Counted from the first letter of the stretch, positions 17,146 through 27,141 are shown. The stretch: DNA of 64,000 nucleotides from Vibrio sagamiensis NBRC 104589 (GCF_007990935.1 NZ_BJXJ01000019.1:1-64000), one strand, 5' to 3'. Notes: generated by a model from the sequence alone, not told the origin. Made by a program: numbers and translations.

Positions 17146-17910
17146 TTATTCCTCCCCAGCAAATACAGGCAGTTTGATCAGCGCAGGTGGCGCTTGTTTC
17201 TTAGCGATACGCAGTCCTTGTTGTACAGCAAGGCGGTAGCTTTCAGGTAGGGATTCCCATTGGCGAGTTTGTTGGTTCCACATGCCTGTTTCACCGCCAT
17301 CAGGTGATTGGAACAGCAGGGCAGTACGACCAACACGTAGGAAATCGTACGTCACGGTTTCCCCATTTCGCTCTAGGCTTGCTTTGTAAGACTCCAGCGA
17401 GCGTGAAAAGCCTTCTTCGATTTGATAAGCCGCCATGACTTTACGGAATTTTTCCGATGTGGTGACATCAGCACGATCCATGAGGTCACGAAGTTCTTGG
17501 ACACGAATGGTGCGCTCTTCTTTTTGGAAAGGCAGATCGAGGGTCACGAATTCATCTAATGCGTCGATCATTTTTAAGGTTAGGGGCACCACTTCCGTTG
17601 CCGTTTGGTCGATCTGAGCAATCTGAGCGTTGAGAGAATCCAGCTCTCCTTGCTGTGACTCAACCATACGGCTGATTTGTTCGTTGTAGACTTTCATGCT
17701 GTCGATCTGGCGAAGTAAGCCTTTGTATTCGCTCAGCATGCTTTCTGTACTTTCTGCGTAGTGATCAATTTTTTGTTGTGAAGCCTGAGAAGACTTGGTT
17801 ACTTTCGCTTGATTCGCGACCACAGTGCCTGAGTCTGCTGCGATTGCTGTTCCACTTACCGCCAACAGAGCGGCAGTGATTGCACTTACGCCAAATTCCT
17901 TTAACGCCAT
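17146..17910 (-). CDS. DUF3450-type periplasmic coiled-coil protein
   Basis: A 254-residue secreted protein (signal peptide ending SGTAIAA). Residues about 40-105 form a coiled coil (MLSEYKGLLRQIDSMKVYNEQ, then QGELDSLNAQIAQIDQ). The rest matches the DUF3450 family as I know it (LPFQKEERTIRVQELRDLMDRADVT; YDFLRVGRTALLFQSPDG). Such genes are found just upstream of ttpC in Vibrio-type TonB clusters and may help the complex span the periplasm. The function is not defined. Confidence 0.85.
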   Translation of the reverse strand: MALKEFGVSAITAALLAVSGTAIAADSGTVVANQAKVTKSSQASQQKIDHYAESTESMLSEYKGLLRQIDSMKVYNEQISRMVESQQGELDSLNAQIAQIDQTATEVVPLTLKMIDALDEFVTLDLPFQKEERTIRVQELRDLMDRADVTTSEKFRKVMAAYQIEEGFSRSLESYKASLERNGETVTYDFLRVGRTALLFQSPDGGETGMWNQQTRQWESLPESYRLAVQQGLRIAKKQAPPALIKLPVFAGEE

Positions 17911-17950
17911 AGTTGCATCCTTGTCAGTGTGTAAAATGTCAGTCGGTTGT

Positions 17951-17973
17951 GGCGCAGGAAAATGACCTGCGCC
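17951..17973 (-). other. Intercistronic hairpin between receptor and TonB cluster
   Basis: GGCGCAGG (17951-17958) and CCTGCGCC (17966-17973) form a perfect 8-bp GC-rich stem with a 7-base loop. It sits 11 bp after the receptor stop and 40 bp before the DUF3450 start. On the minus strand no U-tract follows, so it is more likely an RNA-stabilising or processing hairpin than a strong terminator. It would allow more receptor than TonB protein from a shared transcript. Confidence 0.6.
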
Positions 17974-17983
17974 AAAAGTTTGC

Positions 17984-20584
17984 TTAAAAGTTTTGTGAGT
18001 AGTTCAAGAAGTAAACACGCCCCTGAATACCGTATAAGTCAGTGTTATAGGTGACACCATCGGATTCAAAAGCCGGATCTTCATCAGTAAGGTTGCGAAC
18101 ACCCGCTGTCAGCTTTCCATCCCATGGTGTGGAGTAGTTGTACGCGACATTAAATGTGGTCAAGCTTGGTATCTTGCCCGTTTTGTTGTAGTTCTTATCG
18201 ACATCTTGCGCTTGAGAGGCAATGTGATCCGCCGAAAAGTAAATGTCATGGTCATTGAGAATGTTAAATCCAACACCGGTTTGGAAGCGATACTCTGGCA
18301 TGCCATTGCGGCCAACTTTGTTATTGGTTGGACCGTTCACGTACTCAGGGCTGCTGTAATCAAGTACATAGGTACCAGCAAAGTCGTAGCGAACCGTAGT
18401 CAGGTCGAAGTCATAAAGGTAATTCACCTTTAAGTCGATCCCTGATGTTTCAAGGTCCCCAATGTTCGATAGTGGAACGGTCGCATGAGTAATACTGCCC
18501 GCTGCATCACGAGTGATGTTGGCGTTTGCCTGACCACTGCTGCGCTCTTGGTCAATCATACTTTGTAGCGTATTCATGACTATCGTATCTTCAATACGGA
18601 TGTTGTAGTAATCCGCGGTAAGGGCAAGATCTTCGATAGGTGAGTAGCTGATACCAAAGTTAAGTGAGGTTGAGGTCTCGGCATCTAAATCTTTGTTTGA
18701 GGTGCGTGTAGTCGTGTATTGCTTTTCTGGACAATCAGCCTCAGAGATGCCATTCGCTTCACAGTAGACGTAATCTTTAGCGAAGTCGTTGGATTCACTG
18801 TCTGCACCATAAAGGTTACTCAAAGAGGGTGCTCTAAAGCCCATACCTGCACCAGCACGGAACATGAGGTTGTCTTGTGGCTGATAGCGGAAAGACGCTT
18901 TTGGTGAAAGTGCGCTACCAAAGTCACTATAATGGTCGTAACGTACCGCTACGTTCATTTCTAACTCATCAGTGAATGCTAACAGTGATTCCGCAAAGAG
19001 TGCGTAAGTTTCACGGTCACCAGCAGCTGAATTACCTGCACTACCGATGATATTTCCCGCTTCACTTTGTGAGTCGTACTGATCAAAGTAATCGTAAGTG
19101 GTCATTTCAGCGCCGAGATAGAGTGGGATAGTGATGTCACCTACTTCTGCCAAATCAAACTGTAAGCCACCATTAAATTGATGCATCTCCATTTGAGATT
19201 CACGGGCGGTGGTTGCAGCCAAATCCTTCGTCGCATCAGCACTGAATTCACCGTTAATGAATTCACCTGCGTTGGCAAGTGCTTCTGCTGGTGAACGTAA
19301 AACATAACCCGTACCACGTTCGTTGCTGTTGGAATAATTTAAGTGATAGCCTGCTTCCCAGATAACTTCACCAAAGCCATCCGTTTCGAAAGCCCCGTCT
19401 AATCCCGCTTTCATATCGGCTTGAAAATCGGTGACGTTGGTATCACGAGTTCCCACGTTGGTAAATCGATAGTAGATACTGGCAGGGCCTGCTGCTGGGT
19501 CAAGACCATTTTCAGTAAAGAAGTTTGCACCACCGACTGTGTTTGGGTCGATTTGGAAGAAACCTGCAGCAGGTGCGAAGCGACCAAAACTTTGGTTACG
19601 GCTTAACAGCATTTGCGCATTAAAAGTTGTTGTGTCCGACAAGAAAATATTACCGTTTACAAACACTGTATTTCGTTCCAGTGACGCGGTTTGTGCTGCT
19701 TCTGAGGTATAATCGTAGCCACACATTGGACCAAGACCTGGGTATTCCGTTATGCCAACAAAGCCTTTGCTAGGGTCACATTTCGCGTCTGTGTCGTAGC
19801 CATTGAGGGGCTTGAGTTTGCCATCATGATAAACATTTCGGCCATAGATGCTGACACCCGACATGTCGAAGTAATTGCTTGCGCCCGTATTTTTTGAACT
19901 TAGGTAATCACGATCGCGATAATAGATTTCATCTTTTGCGTCGTGTTCGAATGAGAAGTAGATATTGCCTTTTTCACCGGAAGTACCAGCGACGATCGAG
20001 AAGTTTTTCTCATCTCCCCCTTCTTGAGAAGGCAGTCCACTACCAACAGTGATATTCAGGCCGTCGAACTCATCTTTTAAAATGACGTTAACCACACCTG
20101 CAACGGCATCGGAACCATAGACGGCAGAGCCACCGTCTGCCATGACTTCTACACGCTCAACGATTGCAGCAGGGATCACGTTTAAGTTTGCCGCCCCCCC
20201 ACCCATAGTGGCAGAGCCAGGTAGTCGCTTACCATTGATCAATACCAAGGTACGCTCAGCGCCAAGACCACGCAGAGCGACGGTCGCTTGGCTTTGCCAT
20301 GAGCTGCCAGAACTTTCGCTGAAAGAACCAAAAGAGTTTAATGAAGTTTTACGTAGTACGTCAGCGATAGAAATGTCACCCGCACGTTCAATTTCTGCTC
20401 GTCCGATGACGGCAACAGGGGTGCTGCCTTCCATCGATGCGCGAGTTAAACGCGAACCCGTTACTTTCATTTTTTGCAGTTTTTCAACTTGTTGCTCTTC
20501 TGCCTGTGCTGTGAAAGGGGCCACTGCCGTGGTGCCTAGAGCGAGGCTGATCGCAACAGATAAAGCAGTTGTGTTTTTAGACAT
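17984..20584 (-). CDS. TonB-dependent outer-membrane receptor
   Basis: An 866-residue receptor with a signal peptide (ending AQA|EEQQ), a TonB-box-like segment (KMKVTGSRL) and a plug domain (residues about 35-180; VALRGLGAERTLVLINGKRLP, then RVEVMADGGSAVYGSDAVAGVVNVI). A 22-strand barrel region follows, ending in an aromatic residue (YFLNYSQNF). The GSR start and LINGKRLP plug motifs belong to the broad group whose substrates include peptides, carbohydrates and iron complexes. The ligand cannot be read from sequence. It is the first gene of the TonB operon and faces a peptide ABC transporter, suggesting a peptide-like ligand. Confidence 0.92.
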   Translation of the reverse strand: MSKNTTALSVAISLALGTTAVAPFTAQAEEQQVEKLQKMKVTGSRLTRASMEGSTPVAVIGRAEIERAGDISIADVLRKTSLNSFGSFSESSGSSWQSQATVALRGLGAERTLVLINGKRLPGSATMGGGAANLNVIPAAIVERVEVMADGGSAVYGSDAVAGVVNVILKDEFDGLNITVGSGLPSQEGGDEKNFSIVAGTSGEKGNIYFSFEHDAKDEIYYRDRDYLSSKNTGASNYFDMSGVSIYGRNVYHDGKLKPLNGYDTDAKCDPSKGFVGITEYPGLGPMCGYDYTSEAAQTASLERNTVFVNGNIFLSDTTTFNAQMLLSRNQSFGRFAPAAGFFQIDPNTVGGANFFTENGLDPAAGPASIYYRFTNVGTRDTNVTDFQADMKAGLDGAFETDGFGEVIWEAGYHLNYSNSNERGTGYVLRSPAEALANAGEFINGEFSADATKDLAATTARESQMEMHQFNGGLQFDLAEVGDITIPLYLGAEMTTYDYFDQYDSQSEAGNIIGSAGNSAAGDRETYALFAESLLAFTDELEMNVAVRYDHYSDFGSALSPKASFRYQPQDNLMFRAGAGMGFRAPSLSNLYGADSESNDFAKDYVYCEANGISEADCPEKQYTTTRTSNKDLDAETSTSLNFGISYSPIEDLALTADYYNIRIEDTIVMNTLQSMIDQERSSGQANANITRDAAGSITHATVPLSNIGDLETSGIDLKVNYLYDFDLTTVRYDFAGTYVLDYSSPEYVNGPTNNKVGRNGMPEYRFQTGVGFNILNDHDIYFSADHIASQAQDVDKNYNKTGKIPSLTTFNVAYNYSTPWDGKLTAGVRNLTDEDPAFESDGVTYNTDLYGIQGRVYFLNYSQNF

Positions 20585-21393
20585 CCTTGTTGCTCCAATT
20601 TTTTCTTATTCTTCCTTGTCTTTGGTCATATCGAGACCAAATGTGACGTTAATATTTCGTTAACGCTTGGAATATGTATACCTGAGTTGAAAAAAGGAAG
20701 TCAAACCAGTGGTAAAGAGTTATGTGCTGTTGTTAAAATGACATTAAATGTTAACTTTTTCTGAAATTTTAGTTTATTAATCCTGATTATTTTTAAATTT
20801 AAGTTTATTCATCCAATAAAAGGGTGGGTTTTGTGTTTGTTATAAACGTTAATGCGTTGTGTTGTATTGATGAGTTAATGTCGAAATTAACGCTAATGAC
20901 TTTTAAAATTTCAGAATAATATGCTGATTGTGAGTTTTTGTAACAAAGATGTGAATGACAGAGATGAGGTATTTGGTATCAAAATATGATACCCCTTGAT
21001 TTGAAAGGGCTCATGTAACTTTCTTTCGCGAATTAACATACCTTATTTTATTTCATTATTTTTCACAAATGTCGCTTTTAGACGATAATTCAGTGATAAA
21101 ACGGCCAGATTGATATCCTGTATGAATTTATTTTGTGGTTTTTCATAACTTTTTACAAAAACATTTCAATTTTTTAGACACAAAAGAAGTTTGTCGTGTT
21201 TCGGCTTCAAATACTTGAAGTAGAGGGTAATTCGATATAAATATTGATTGCAGCAACAGGAAAATGGCTGACTGAGCCAAAAGGAAGCGGTCTCAGTAGC
21301 TCAAATGACTGCCAAATAAAAAGCACCATGTCAGGGGGGATAGTTTGCGTTATCTTTTCCCTAAATGGACAGAGAACAAGGAGTGAGTTGTTT
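20585..21393. other. Divergent regulatory region between receptor and peptide transporter
   Basis: About 800 bases without a convincing gene. The sequence is AT-rich in the middle (20740-21180) and becomes more mixed near the transporter gene. Promoters for both directions must lie here. A hairpin leader is noted at 21267-21300. I could not identify a confident Fur box or other operator by eye. The in-frame upstream extension of the permease from a TTG at 21244 is not supported as coding. Confidence 0.5.
21267..21300 (+). other. Leader hairpin upstream of the peptide transporter operon
   Basis: GCT (21267-21269), then ACTGAG plus CC (21271-21278), pair with GG (21289-21290), CTCAGT (21292-21297) and AGC (21298-21300). 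This gives a stem of about 11 pairs with a bulge and a 10-base loop. There is no U-tract after it, so it is not an intrinsic terminator. If transcribed it lies about 94 bases before the permease start. Confidence 0.4.
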
Positions 21394-22419
21394 ATGCTGT
21401 CATATTTTTTGCGCCGCTTAGCTTTGGTGATTCCAACGTTTCTCGGCATTACCATTCTTATTTTTGCTATAACCCGATTTGTACCCGGTGGACCTGTTGA
21501 GCGAATGCTTTCTCAAATGCAAGCTCAAGGGGACGGTGCGGCGTCAATGACCTCCGCAGGTGGCAGTACTGCTCTGTCTGAAGAACAGATTGCAGAGCTG
21601 AACGCTTTTTATGGTTTAGACAAACCTGTCATGGAAGCCTACATTGAGTGGCTAGGGCGGTTAGTGACTTTCGATCTTGGAGAATCAACGCGCTATTACG
21701 AGCCAGTCTCGGATATGATTGCTGAACGTCTCCCTGTTTCGCTGTTTTATGGCGGAATGACTTTTTTTATTAGTTACTTTATTTCTATTCCTCTTGGCTA
21801 CTATAAAGCCTTAAAACACGGCTCCGTTTTTGATTCTTCTTCTTCTATTCTCATTTTTGTCGGCTACGCGTTGCCCGGTTATGTAGTCGGGGTCTTGCTG
21901 ATCACACTATTTAGCTATCACTTAGAGTGGTTTCCAATGGGGGGCTTTGTTGGTGATGACTTCGATGACTATGAAACATTTTTTGAGCGGGCTAAAGATG
22001 TGATGTGGCACGCAGTATTACCTTTGATCTGTTACTTGATCGGTGATTTTGCCACGTTGACGATGACGATGAAGAACAACCTTATGGAAAACTTATCGTC
22101 GGACTATATCCGTACTGCTATTGCCAAGGGGTTGCCATTTAACAAGGCGGTGCGTAAACACGCTTTGCGTAATAGCCTAATACCCATCGCTTCTCATTTT
22201 GGCAACTCGTTGCTGTTTTTTATGACAGGGGCGTTTCTTATCGAAGTGATCTTCAATATTGATGGAATTGGCCTACTGGGGTACGAGTCGATCATGGAGC
22301 GTGACTACCCGGTGGTAATGGGGATTGTGGCGATCAATGCGGTCTTGCTACTGATTGGTAATATCATTTCTGATGTCTGTGTTGCTTTAGTCGACCCTCG
22401 AGTGAAGTTTGGAGCGTAA
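21394..22419 (+). CDS. Peptide ABC transporter permease, YejB-like
   Basis: A 341-residue DppB/OppB-type permease: first helix LRRLALVIPTFLGITILIFAITRFVPGGP, then a long periplasmic loop, then the permease core with the EAA-like motif (DYIRTAIAKGLPFNKAVRKHALRNSLIPI). The start at ATG 21394 has AAGGAG 10 bases upstream. The GGPVERML motif and the long loop with a Gln/Ala-rich insertion resemble YejB, which imports peptides such as microcin C in E. coli. It is the first gene of a five-gene operon. Confidence 0.88.
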   Translation: MLSYFLRRLALVIPTFLGITILIFAITRFVPGGPVERMLSQMQAQGDGAASMTSAGGSTALSEEQIAELNAFYGLDKPVMEAYIEWLGRLVTFDLGESTRYYEPVSDMIAERLPVSLFYGGMTFFISYFISIPLGYYKALKHGSVFDSSSSILIFVGYALPGYVVGVLLITLFSYHLEWFPMGGFVGDDFDDYETFFERAKDVMWHAVLPLICYLIGDFATLTMTMKNNLMENLSSDYIRTAIAKGLPFNKAVRKHALRNSLIPIASHFGNSLLFFMTGAFLIEVIFNIDGIGLLGYESIMERDYPVVMGIVAINAVLLLIGNIISDVCVALVDPRVKFGA

Positions 22420-22420
22420 T

Positions 22421-23464
22421 ATGATTAAAGTCAGTCCATTAACTCAAAAGAAAATCTGTCATTTTAAAGCGATTAAACGAGGCTACTGGTCCTTTGTGAT
22501 CCTCTCATTGATGTTGGTGCTTTCGTTATTTGCTGAACTTCTGATTAACAGTAAAGCACTGGTGGTGAAGTACAACGGTGATTACTCTTTTCCTGTCTTC
22601 AGTGATGTCCGCTTAGGCAGTGAATTTGGTCAAGCTTCTTCTAGTGAAGTTAACTACCGAGAATTACAAAAAACCTTTCAAGAGCAAGGTGGTGATAATT
22701 TTGTCATTTTACCTATAGTGCCTTGGAACCCCTATGAGCAAGATTTTAGCGGAGACTTCCCTCCAACGGCACCGAATGCGGAGACTCAGCATTACTTAGG
22801 GACCGATGTGATTGGTCGAGATATCTTGGCCAGACTGGTATACGGCTTTCGTACTGCGATGGGTTTTGCCTTATTAACGATGGTGATTTCATACGCGATT
22901 GGTACGGCAGTCGGGTGTGCGATGGGCTTTTGGGGCGGTAAGTTTGACCTGTTTGTCCAACGCTTAATTGAAGTCTGGTCGATGGTGCCGTTTTTGTACG
23001 TCATCATGATCTTAGTTTCGATTGTACAGCCTACCTTTACCTTATTTGTTGCCATCAACGTACTCTTCGGTTGGATGGGGATGACGTGGTACATGCGTAC
23101 CATGACTTATAAAGAGTCTGCCCGGGAGTATGTCATGGCTGCACGCGCTTTAGGTGCTTCAACCGGAAGGATTTTATTCAATCACATTCTACCTAATACC
23201 ATGGTGATGATCGTGACTTTGGCGCCATTTACTATTGCTGCCAACATCACTGCACTGACGGCTTTGGATTACCTTGGCCTGGGTTTGATGCCACCGACAC
23301 CGAGCTGGGGGGAGCTGCTGCAACAGGGTAAATCAAACTTAGATTCACCATGGATTGTGAGTTCTGTTGTGACTTCTATTGTGCTGGTTTTGGTGATGGT
23401 GACTTTCATCGGTGAAGCCATTCGAGCGGCATTCGACCCGAAAAAATTCACACGCTATGTTTAA
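22421..23464 (+). CDS. Peptide ABC transporter permease, YejE-like
   Basis: A 347-residue DppC/OppC-type permease. After the first membrane segment (GYWSFVILSLMLVLSLFAELL) it has a long periplasmic loop with PWNPYEQDFSGDFPPTAPNAE and HYLGTDVIGRDILARLVYGFR, the DppC signature, then the core with REYVMAARALGASTGRILFNHILPN as the ATPase-contact motif. The extended loop is characteristic of YejE rather than DppC. ATG 22421 follows GGAG with 7-base spacing and lies 1 bp after the yejB-like stop. Confidence 0.88.
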   Translation: MIKVSPLTQKKICHFKAIKRGYWSFVILSLMLVLSLFAELLINSKALVVKYNGDYSFPVFSDVRLGSEFGQASSSEVNYRELQKTFQEQGGDNFVILPIVPWNPYEQDFSGDFPPTAPNAETQHYLGTDVIGRDILARLVYGFRTAMGFALLTMVISYAIGTAVGCAMGFWGGKFDLFVQRLIEVWSMVPFLYVIMILVSIVQPTFTLFVAINVLFGWMGMTWYMRTMTYKESAREYVMAARALGASTGRILFNHILPNTMVMIVTLAPFTIAANITALTALDYLGLGLMPPTPSWGELLQQGKSNLDSPWIVSSVVTSIVLVLVMVTFIGEAIRAAFDPKKFTRYV

Positions 23465-23524
23465 TGATGACCGCTAATAACGAGCATTGAACAGATGTGG
23501 TGAAAAACATAAAAAGGGAAGTTT

Positions 23525-25351
23525 ATGAAACAACTATTTTTAGCGTCGACCCTGAGCGCTTTGAGCTTAGGGACCATTTCAGCGACGCTTCCGACTGACT
23601 TAGATTGGCAAACCAATTGGGATGAACCGCAGTATGGTTCACCGCAAGCCAAACGTGGCGGGACGTATCGCACTTATATGTCGAGCTTTCCACAAACCCT
23701 ACGTAGTGTCGGGCCAGATGCTAACTCGGGGTTGCGTTCGTTTATTTTAGATGAAACCCCAGGGCTGGTGGTTCGTCACCCAGACACACTCGACTTTATT
23801 CCTGAATTAGCCAACCAATGGGCATTAGCAGGAGATAATAAAACGGTGTACTTTAAGCTTAATCCACAAGCAAAATGGTCTGATGGTCACCCCGTTACGG
23901 CGGATGATTTTGTGTTTATGCTTGATTTTTACCGCTCAAAAGACATCCTAGAGCCTTGGTATAATGATTATTACACCAAGACCATTGCTGAAGTGATCAA
24001 ATTTGACGACTTAACTTTTGCTGTGCGTGCTGCCAGCGAGTTTAACCCTGAAGAGTTGTTGCTTCGTATGGGGGCGTTGCGTCCGCGACCTGCTCATTTT
24101 TACGCTAATCCGAAAAAAGATGCCAATGGCGATGGCATTCATGATGATTTCGTTCGCTATTACAACTTTAAGAGTGAACCGACCACAGCCGCTTACTACT
24201 TGGCGGACATTAAAAAGGGCAAAAGTGTCACCTTTAAGCATGTAGGTGAAGATTGGTGGGGTTACTCCAATAAGTATTATCAAAACCGCTATAACGTCGA
24301 CAAGATCCGCATTACCGTTATTCGTGATAACGACATTGCCAAAAAGCATTTTGAAAAAGGCAAATTAGATGCGTTTGGTTTAGTGTTGCCAAATTTGTGG
24401 CACGACAAGTCAAATACTGCGCCGTACCAAAAAGGCTATATTGAAAAATTCTGGGGCTACAATCAATATCCAGTCGGGGCAGGAGGTGTTTGGCTAAATA
24501 CAGCCATGCCATTATTGGATGATCTCAACGTACGTAAAGGCATTCATTCTGCGATTGATTTTGATGGCATGATCGAAAATCTGATGCGAGGAGACTATAG
24601 CCGTAAACCGAACCCAACAGGTTTTGGCCATGGTAAATATACTTTGCCGGATGCTGTCGCCCCAAAATTTGATCCACAAAAAGCCGCGCAAGCCTTTACC
24701 GAAGCAGGCTTTGATAAGATTGGGCCAGATGGCATTCGCCTCAATGATAAAGGCCAGCGTTTGAGTTTCGAACTTACCTATAGCACGCCACTGCATACAC
24801 CACGGATTGCTTTTTTACGCGAGCAAGCGAAATTAGCAGGCCTGGAGATTGAACTGAAGCTAATCGATGGCTCATCCATGTTCAAATACGTGCGCGAGAA
24901 AAAACACCAACTTGCCTTTTTAGATATGGGAACCTCTGAAATCCCAACCTATTGGGAGTATTTTCATTCCGATAATGCGAACAAACCACAAACCAACTCT
25001 TTTACCAATTACAGCACAGATGAGCTGGATGAGAAAATCATGCAGTATCGTTTCAGTATGGATATGAATGAAAAAATCCGCCTAGGTCATGATATTCAAC
25101 GTGACATTATCAATGCACATGTGATTGTTTCTGGTTATATGGTGCCGTATGTGCGTTATGGCCACTGGCGGTGGCTAAAATTACCTGATAAGCCGATGAA
25201 TCGAATGACCGAGGCGTTATTCAGTGGCGGAATTATCGGCGATGGCACTTACTGGATTGATCAGGATGTGAAAAAGCAAACTCAACAAGCAATGAAATCG
25301 GGCCAAACTTTTGCTCCCGTTGTTGTTGTCGATGATACCTATAAGCTGTAA
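23525..25351 (+). CDS. Periplasmic peptide-binding protein, YejA-like (family 5)
   Basis: A 608-residue family 5 solute-binding protein with a signal peptide (MKQLFLASTLSALSLGTISA). Landmarks are AKRGGTYRTYMSSFPQTLR, then ETPGLVVRHPDTLDFIPELANQWAL, KWSDGHPVTADDFVFMLDFYRS and FDPQKAAQAFTEAGFDKIG, all in the family order. The AKRGGT start and overall length match YejA and related proteins for oligopeptides or microcin C. It captures peptide in the periplasm for the permease pair encoded just upstream. The ligand is not determined. Confidence 0.9.
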   Translation: MKQLFLASTLSALSLGTISATLPTDLDWQTNWDEPQYGSPQAKRGGTYRTYMSSFPQTLRSVGPDANSGLRSFILDETPGLVVRHPDTLDFIPELANQWALAGDNKTVYFKLNPQAKWSDGHPVTADDFVFMLDFYRSKDILEPWYNDYYTKTIAEVIKFDDLTFAVRAASEFNPEELLLRMGALRPRPAHFYANPKKDANGDGIHDDFVRYYNFKSEPTTAAYYLADIKKGKSVTFKHVGEDWWGYSNKYYQNRYNVDKIRITVIRDNDIAKKHFEKGKLDAFGLVLPNLWHDKSNTAPYQKGYIEKFWGYNQYPVGAGGVWLNTAMPLLDDLNVRKGIHSAIDFDGMIENLMRGDYSRKPNPTGFGHGKYTLPDAVAPKFDPQKAAQAFTEAGFDKIGPDGIRLNDKGQRLSFELTYSTPLHTPRIAFLREQAKLAGLEIELKLIDGSSMFKYVREKKHQLAFLDMGTSEIPTYWEYFHSDNANKPQTNSFTNYSTDELDEKIMQYRFSMDMNEKIRLGHDIQRDIINAHVIVSGYMVPYVRYGHWRWLKLPDKPMNRMTEALFSGGIIGDGTYWIDQDVKKQTQQAMKSGQTFAPVVVVDDTYKL

Positions 25352-25360
25352 GGGGGCATC

Positions 25361-26221
25361 ATGGAAAATGAAGTCATTCTTCGTGTCAAAGACCTTGAAG
25401 TCGAATTCACCACCGATGATGGCCCGGTAAAAGTCCTACACGGCGTCAACTTTGAGGTTCGAGCGGGACGGACCTTGGGTTTGGTGGGTGAATCAGGCAG
25501 CGGCAAAAGCGTTACCTCGATGGCCATCATGGGACTGTTACCCAAACCATATGGCAATATTGTTCACGGTGAAGTGGAGTACCGAGGGACTAACCTTGTG
25601 ACTCTTCCAGCGGAAAAAATGTATCAAATGCGTGGCAATCGAATTGCGATTATTTTTCAAGATCCGATGACTGCTCTTAACCCTGTTCATTCAATCGGTC
25701 GCCAGTTGTGTGAGGTGCTTGAGCTACATCGGCCAGAACTCAATCGCAAACAGCGTGAAGCGTACGCTGTCGAAATGTTAGCAAAAGTCAAAATTCCACT
25801 GGTAGAAAAACGCCTCAATGAATATCCGCATAATTTATCTGGTGGCATGCGTCAGCGGGTGATGATCGCGATGGCTTTGGCCTGTAAGCCAGATATTTTG
25901 ATCTGTGATGAGCCAACCACGGCGTTGGATGTAACGGTTCAAGCATCGATTCTTGAGCTGATGAACGAGCTGCAACAGGAAACGGGCATGGCGATGATCT
26001 TTATTACTCACGACCTCGGTGTGGTGGCTGAAGTGTGTGATGATGTTGCGGTGATGTACGGCGGACGTATCGTCGAAAAAGCGGAGATCTTTGATCTGTT
26101 TGACAATCCTCAGCATCCTTATACCGAGCGATTGATGGGATTGATGCCAAGTTTGGATAATGAACCGAAACAAATGATCGACATTAAACCGATTGATGCC
26201 AGCATATTTGCGCACTCATAA
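25361..26221 (+). CDS. Peptide ABC transporter ATPase (DppD-like, N-half of YejF type)
   Basis: A 286-residue ATP-binding subunit with Walker A GESGSGKS (residues about 43-50), Q-loop FQDPMTALNPVHSIG, signature LSGGMRQRVMIAMAL, Walker B DILICDEPTTALDV and the switch His in FITHDLGVV. The C-terminal extension (FDLFDNPQHPYTERLMGLMPS) is that of oligopeptide ATPases. E. coli YejF is a single fused protein; here the N-half equivalent is a separate gene. Confidence 0.93.
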   Translation: MENEVILRVKDLEVEFTTDDGPVKVLHGVNFEVRAGRTLGLVGESGSGKSVTSMAIMGLLPKPYGNIVHGEVEYRGTNLVTLPAEKMYQMRGNRIAIIFQDPMTALNPVHSIGRQLCEVLELHRPELNRKQREAYAVEMLAKVKIPLVEKRLNEYPHNLSGGMRQRVMIAMALACKPDILICDEPTTALDVTVQASILELMNELQQETGMAMIFITHDLGVVAEVCDDVAVMYGGRIVEKAEIFDLFDNPQHPYTERLMGLMPSLDNEPKQMIDIKPIDASIFAHS

Positions 26222-26252
26222 GACAAAGTGAACATGTCATAGAGAGGTCTTC

Positions 26253-27092
26253 ATGACAAAAGAAGTATTAAGAATTGAACATCTTAAGCAGCACTTTGTC
26301 TCGGGCAAAGGACTGTTTAAAAAGGGCTACACCATCAAAGCTGTCGATGGCGTTTCTTTTTCTGTGGCACAAGGAGAAACGCTAGGTTTAGTTGGGGAGT
26401 CGGGCTGTGGTAAAAGCACCCTAGGTCGTACTATTTTAAAATTATTTGAACCTACTGACGGCAAGATTTTCTTTGAAGGTCAGGATATTACCCGTTTGTC
26501 GGCCAAGCAAATGCGGCCACTACGCAAAGACATGCAAATCGTGTTTCAAGATCCAATGGAGTCTCTTAATCAGCGCCATACAATAGGGATGATACTCGAA
26601 GAGCCGTATGTGATTCACAATGTCGGTAGCTCTGCGGAGCGCAAACAGTGGGTGAAAGAACTGCTGGTTAAAGTTGGGCTGCCTGAAAGCGCGGTTAACC
26701 GTTACCCTCATGAGTTCTCGGGCGGTCAGCGTCAACGTATCGGTATTGCGAGAGCGATTGCACTCAAACCTAAGCTATTGATTTGTGATGAGTCGGTTTC
26801 AGCGCTCGATGTGTCGGTACAAGCTCAAATCCTCAACTTACTTTTGCAATTACAACAAGAAATGAATCTGGCGATCATTTTTATCTCCCATGACTTATCG
26901 GTCGTCAAACACGTATCCGATAAGGTCGCGGTGATGTATTTCGGTAAGGTGGTGGAATCCGGCAGTGCCAAAGAAATCTATGCTAACCCACAGCATGATT
27001 ACACCAAAAAGCTACTGGCTGCGATTCCGATCAATCATCCGAAATACCGCAAGAAAAAGCGTCTCGCCGAAAAAAAGAAGCGGGTGGCGTAG
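26253..27092 (+). CDS. Peptide ABC transporter ATPase (DppF-like, C-half of YejF type)
   Basis: A 279-residue ATP-binding subunit with Walker A GESGCGKS (the Cys variant usual in DppF/OppF), Q-loop [15 protein letters not shown], signature [15 protein letters not shown], Walker [14 protein letters not shown] and switch His in FISHDLSVV. Note DES in place of DEP in Walker B, common in the DppF group. It starts 31 bp after the first ATPase gene and ends the operon before a strong terminator. Confidence 0.93.
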   Translation: MTKEVLRIEHLKQHFVSGKGLFKKGYTIKAVDGVSFSVAQGETLGLVGESGCGKSTLGRTILKLFEPTDGKIFFEGQDITRLSAKQMRPLRKDMQIVFQDPMESLNQRHTIGMILEEPYVIHNVGSSAERKQWVKELLVKVGLPESAVNRYPHEFSGGQRQRIGIARAIALKPKLLICDESVSALDVSVQAQILNLLLQLQQEMNLAIIFISHDLSVVKHVSDKVAVMYFGKVVESGSAKEIYANPQHDYTKKLLAAIPINHPKYRKKKRLAEKKKRVA

Positions 27093-27141
27093 TGCCACCA
27101 TGCAACGAATCAAACTAGGTCGATGAAAGCAGTACGTTCAA

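Noticed and set aside
21244..21393. N-terminal extension of the YejB-like permease from a TTG codon
   Set aside because: The ATG at 21394 has a good AAGGAG site and starts directly with the conserved first membrane helix.
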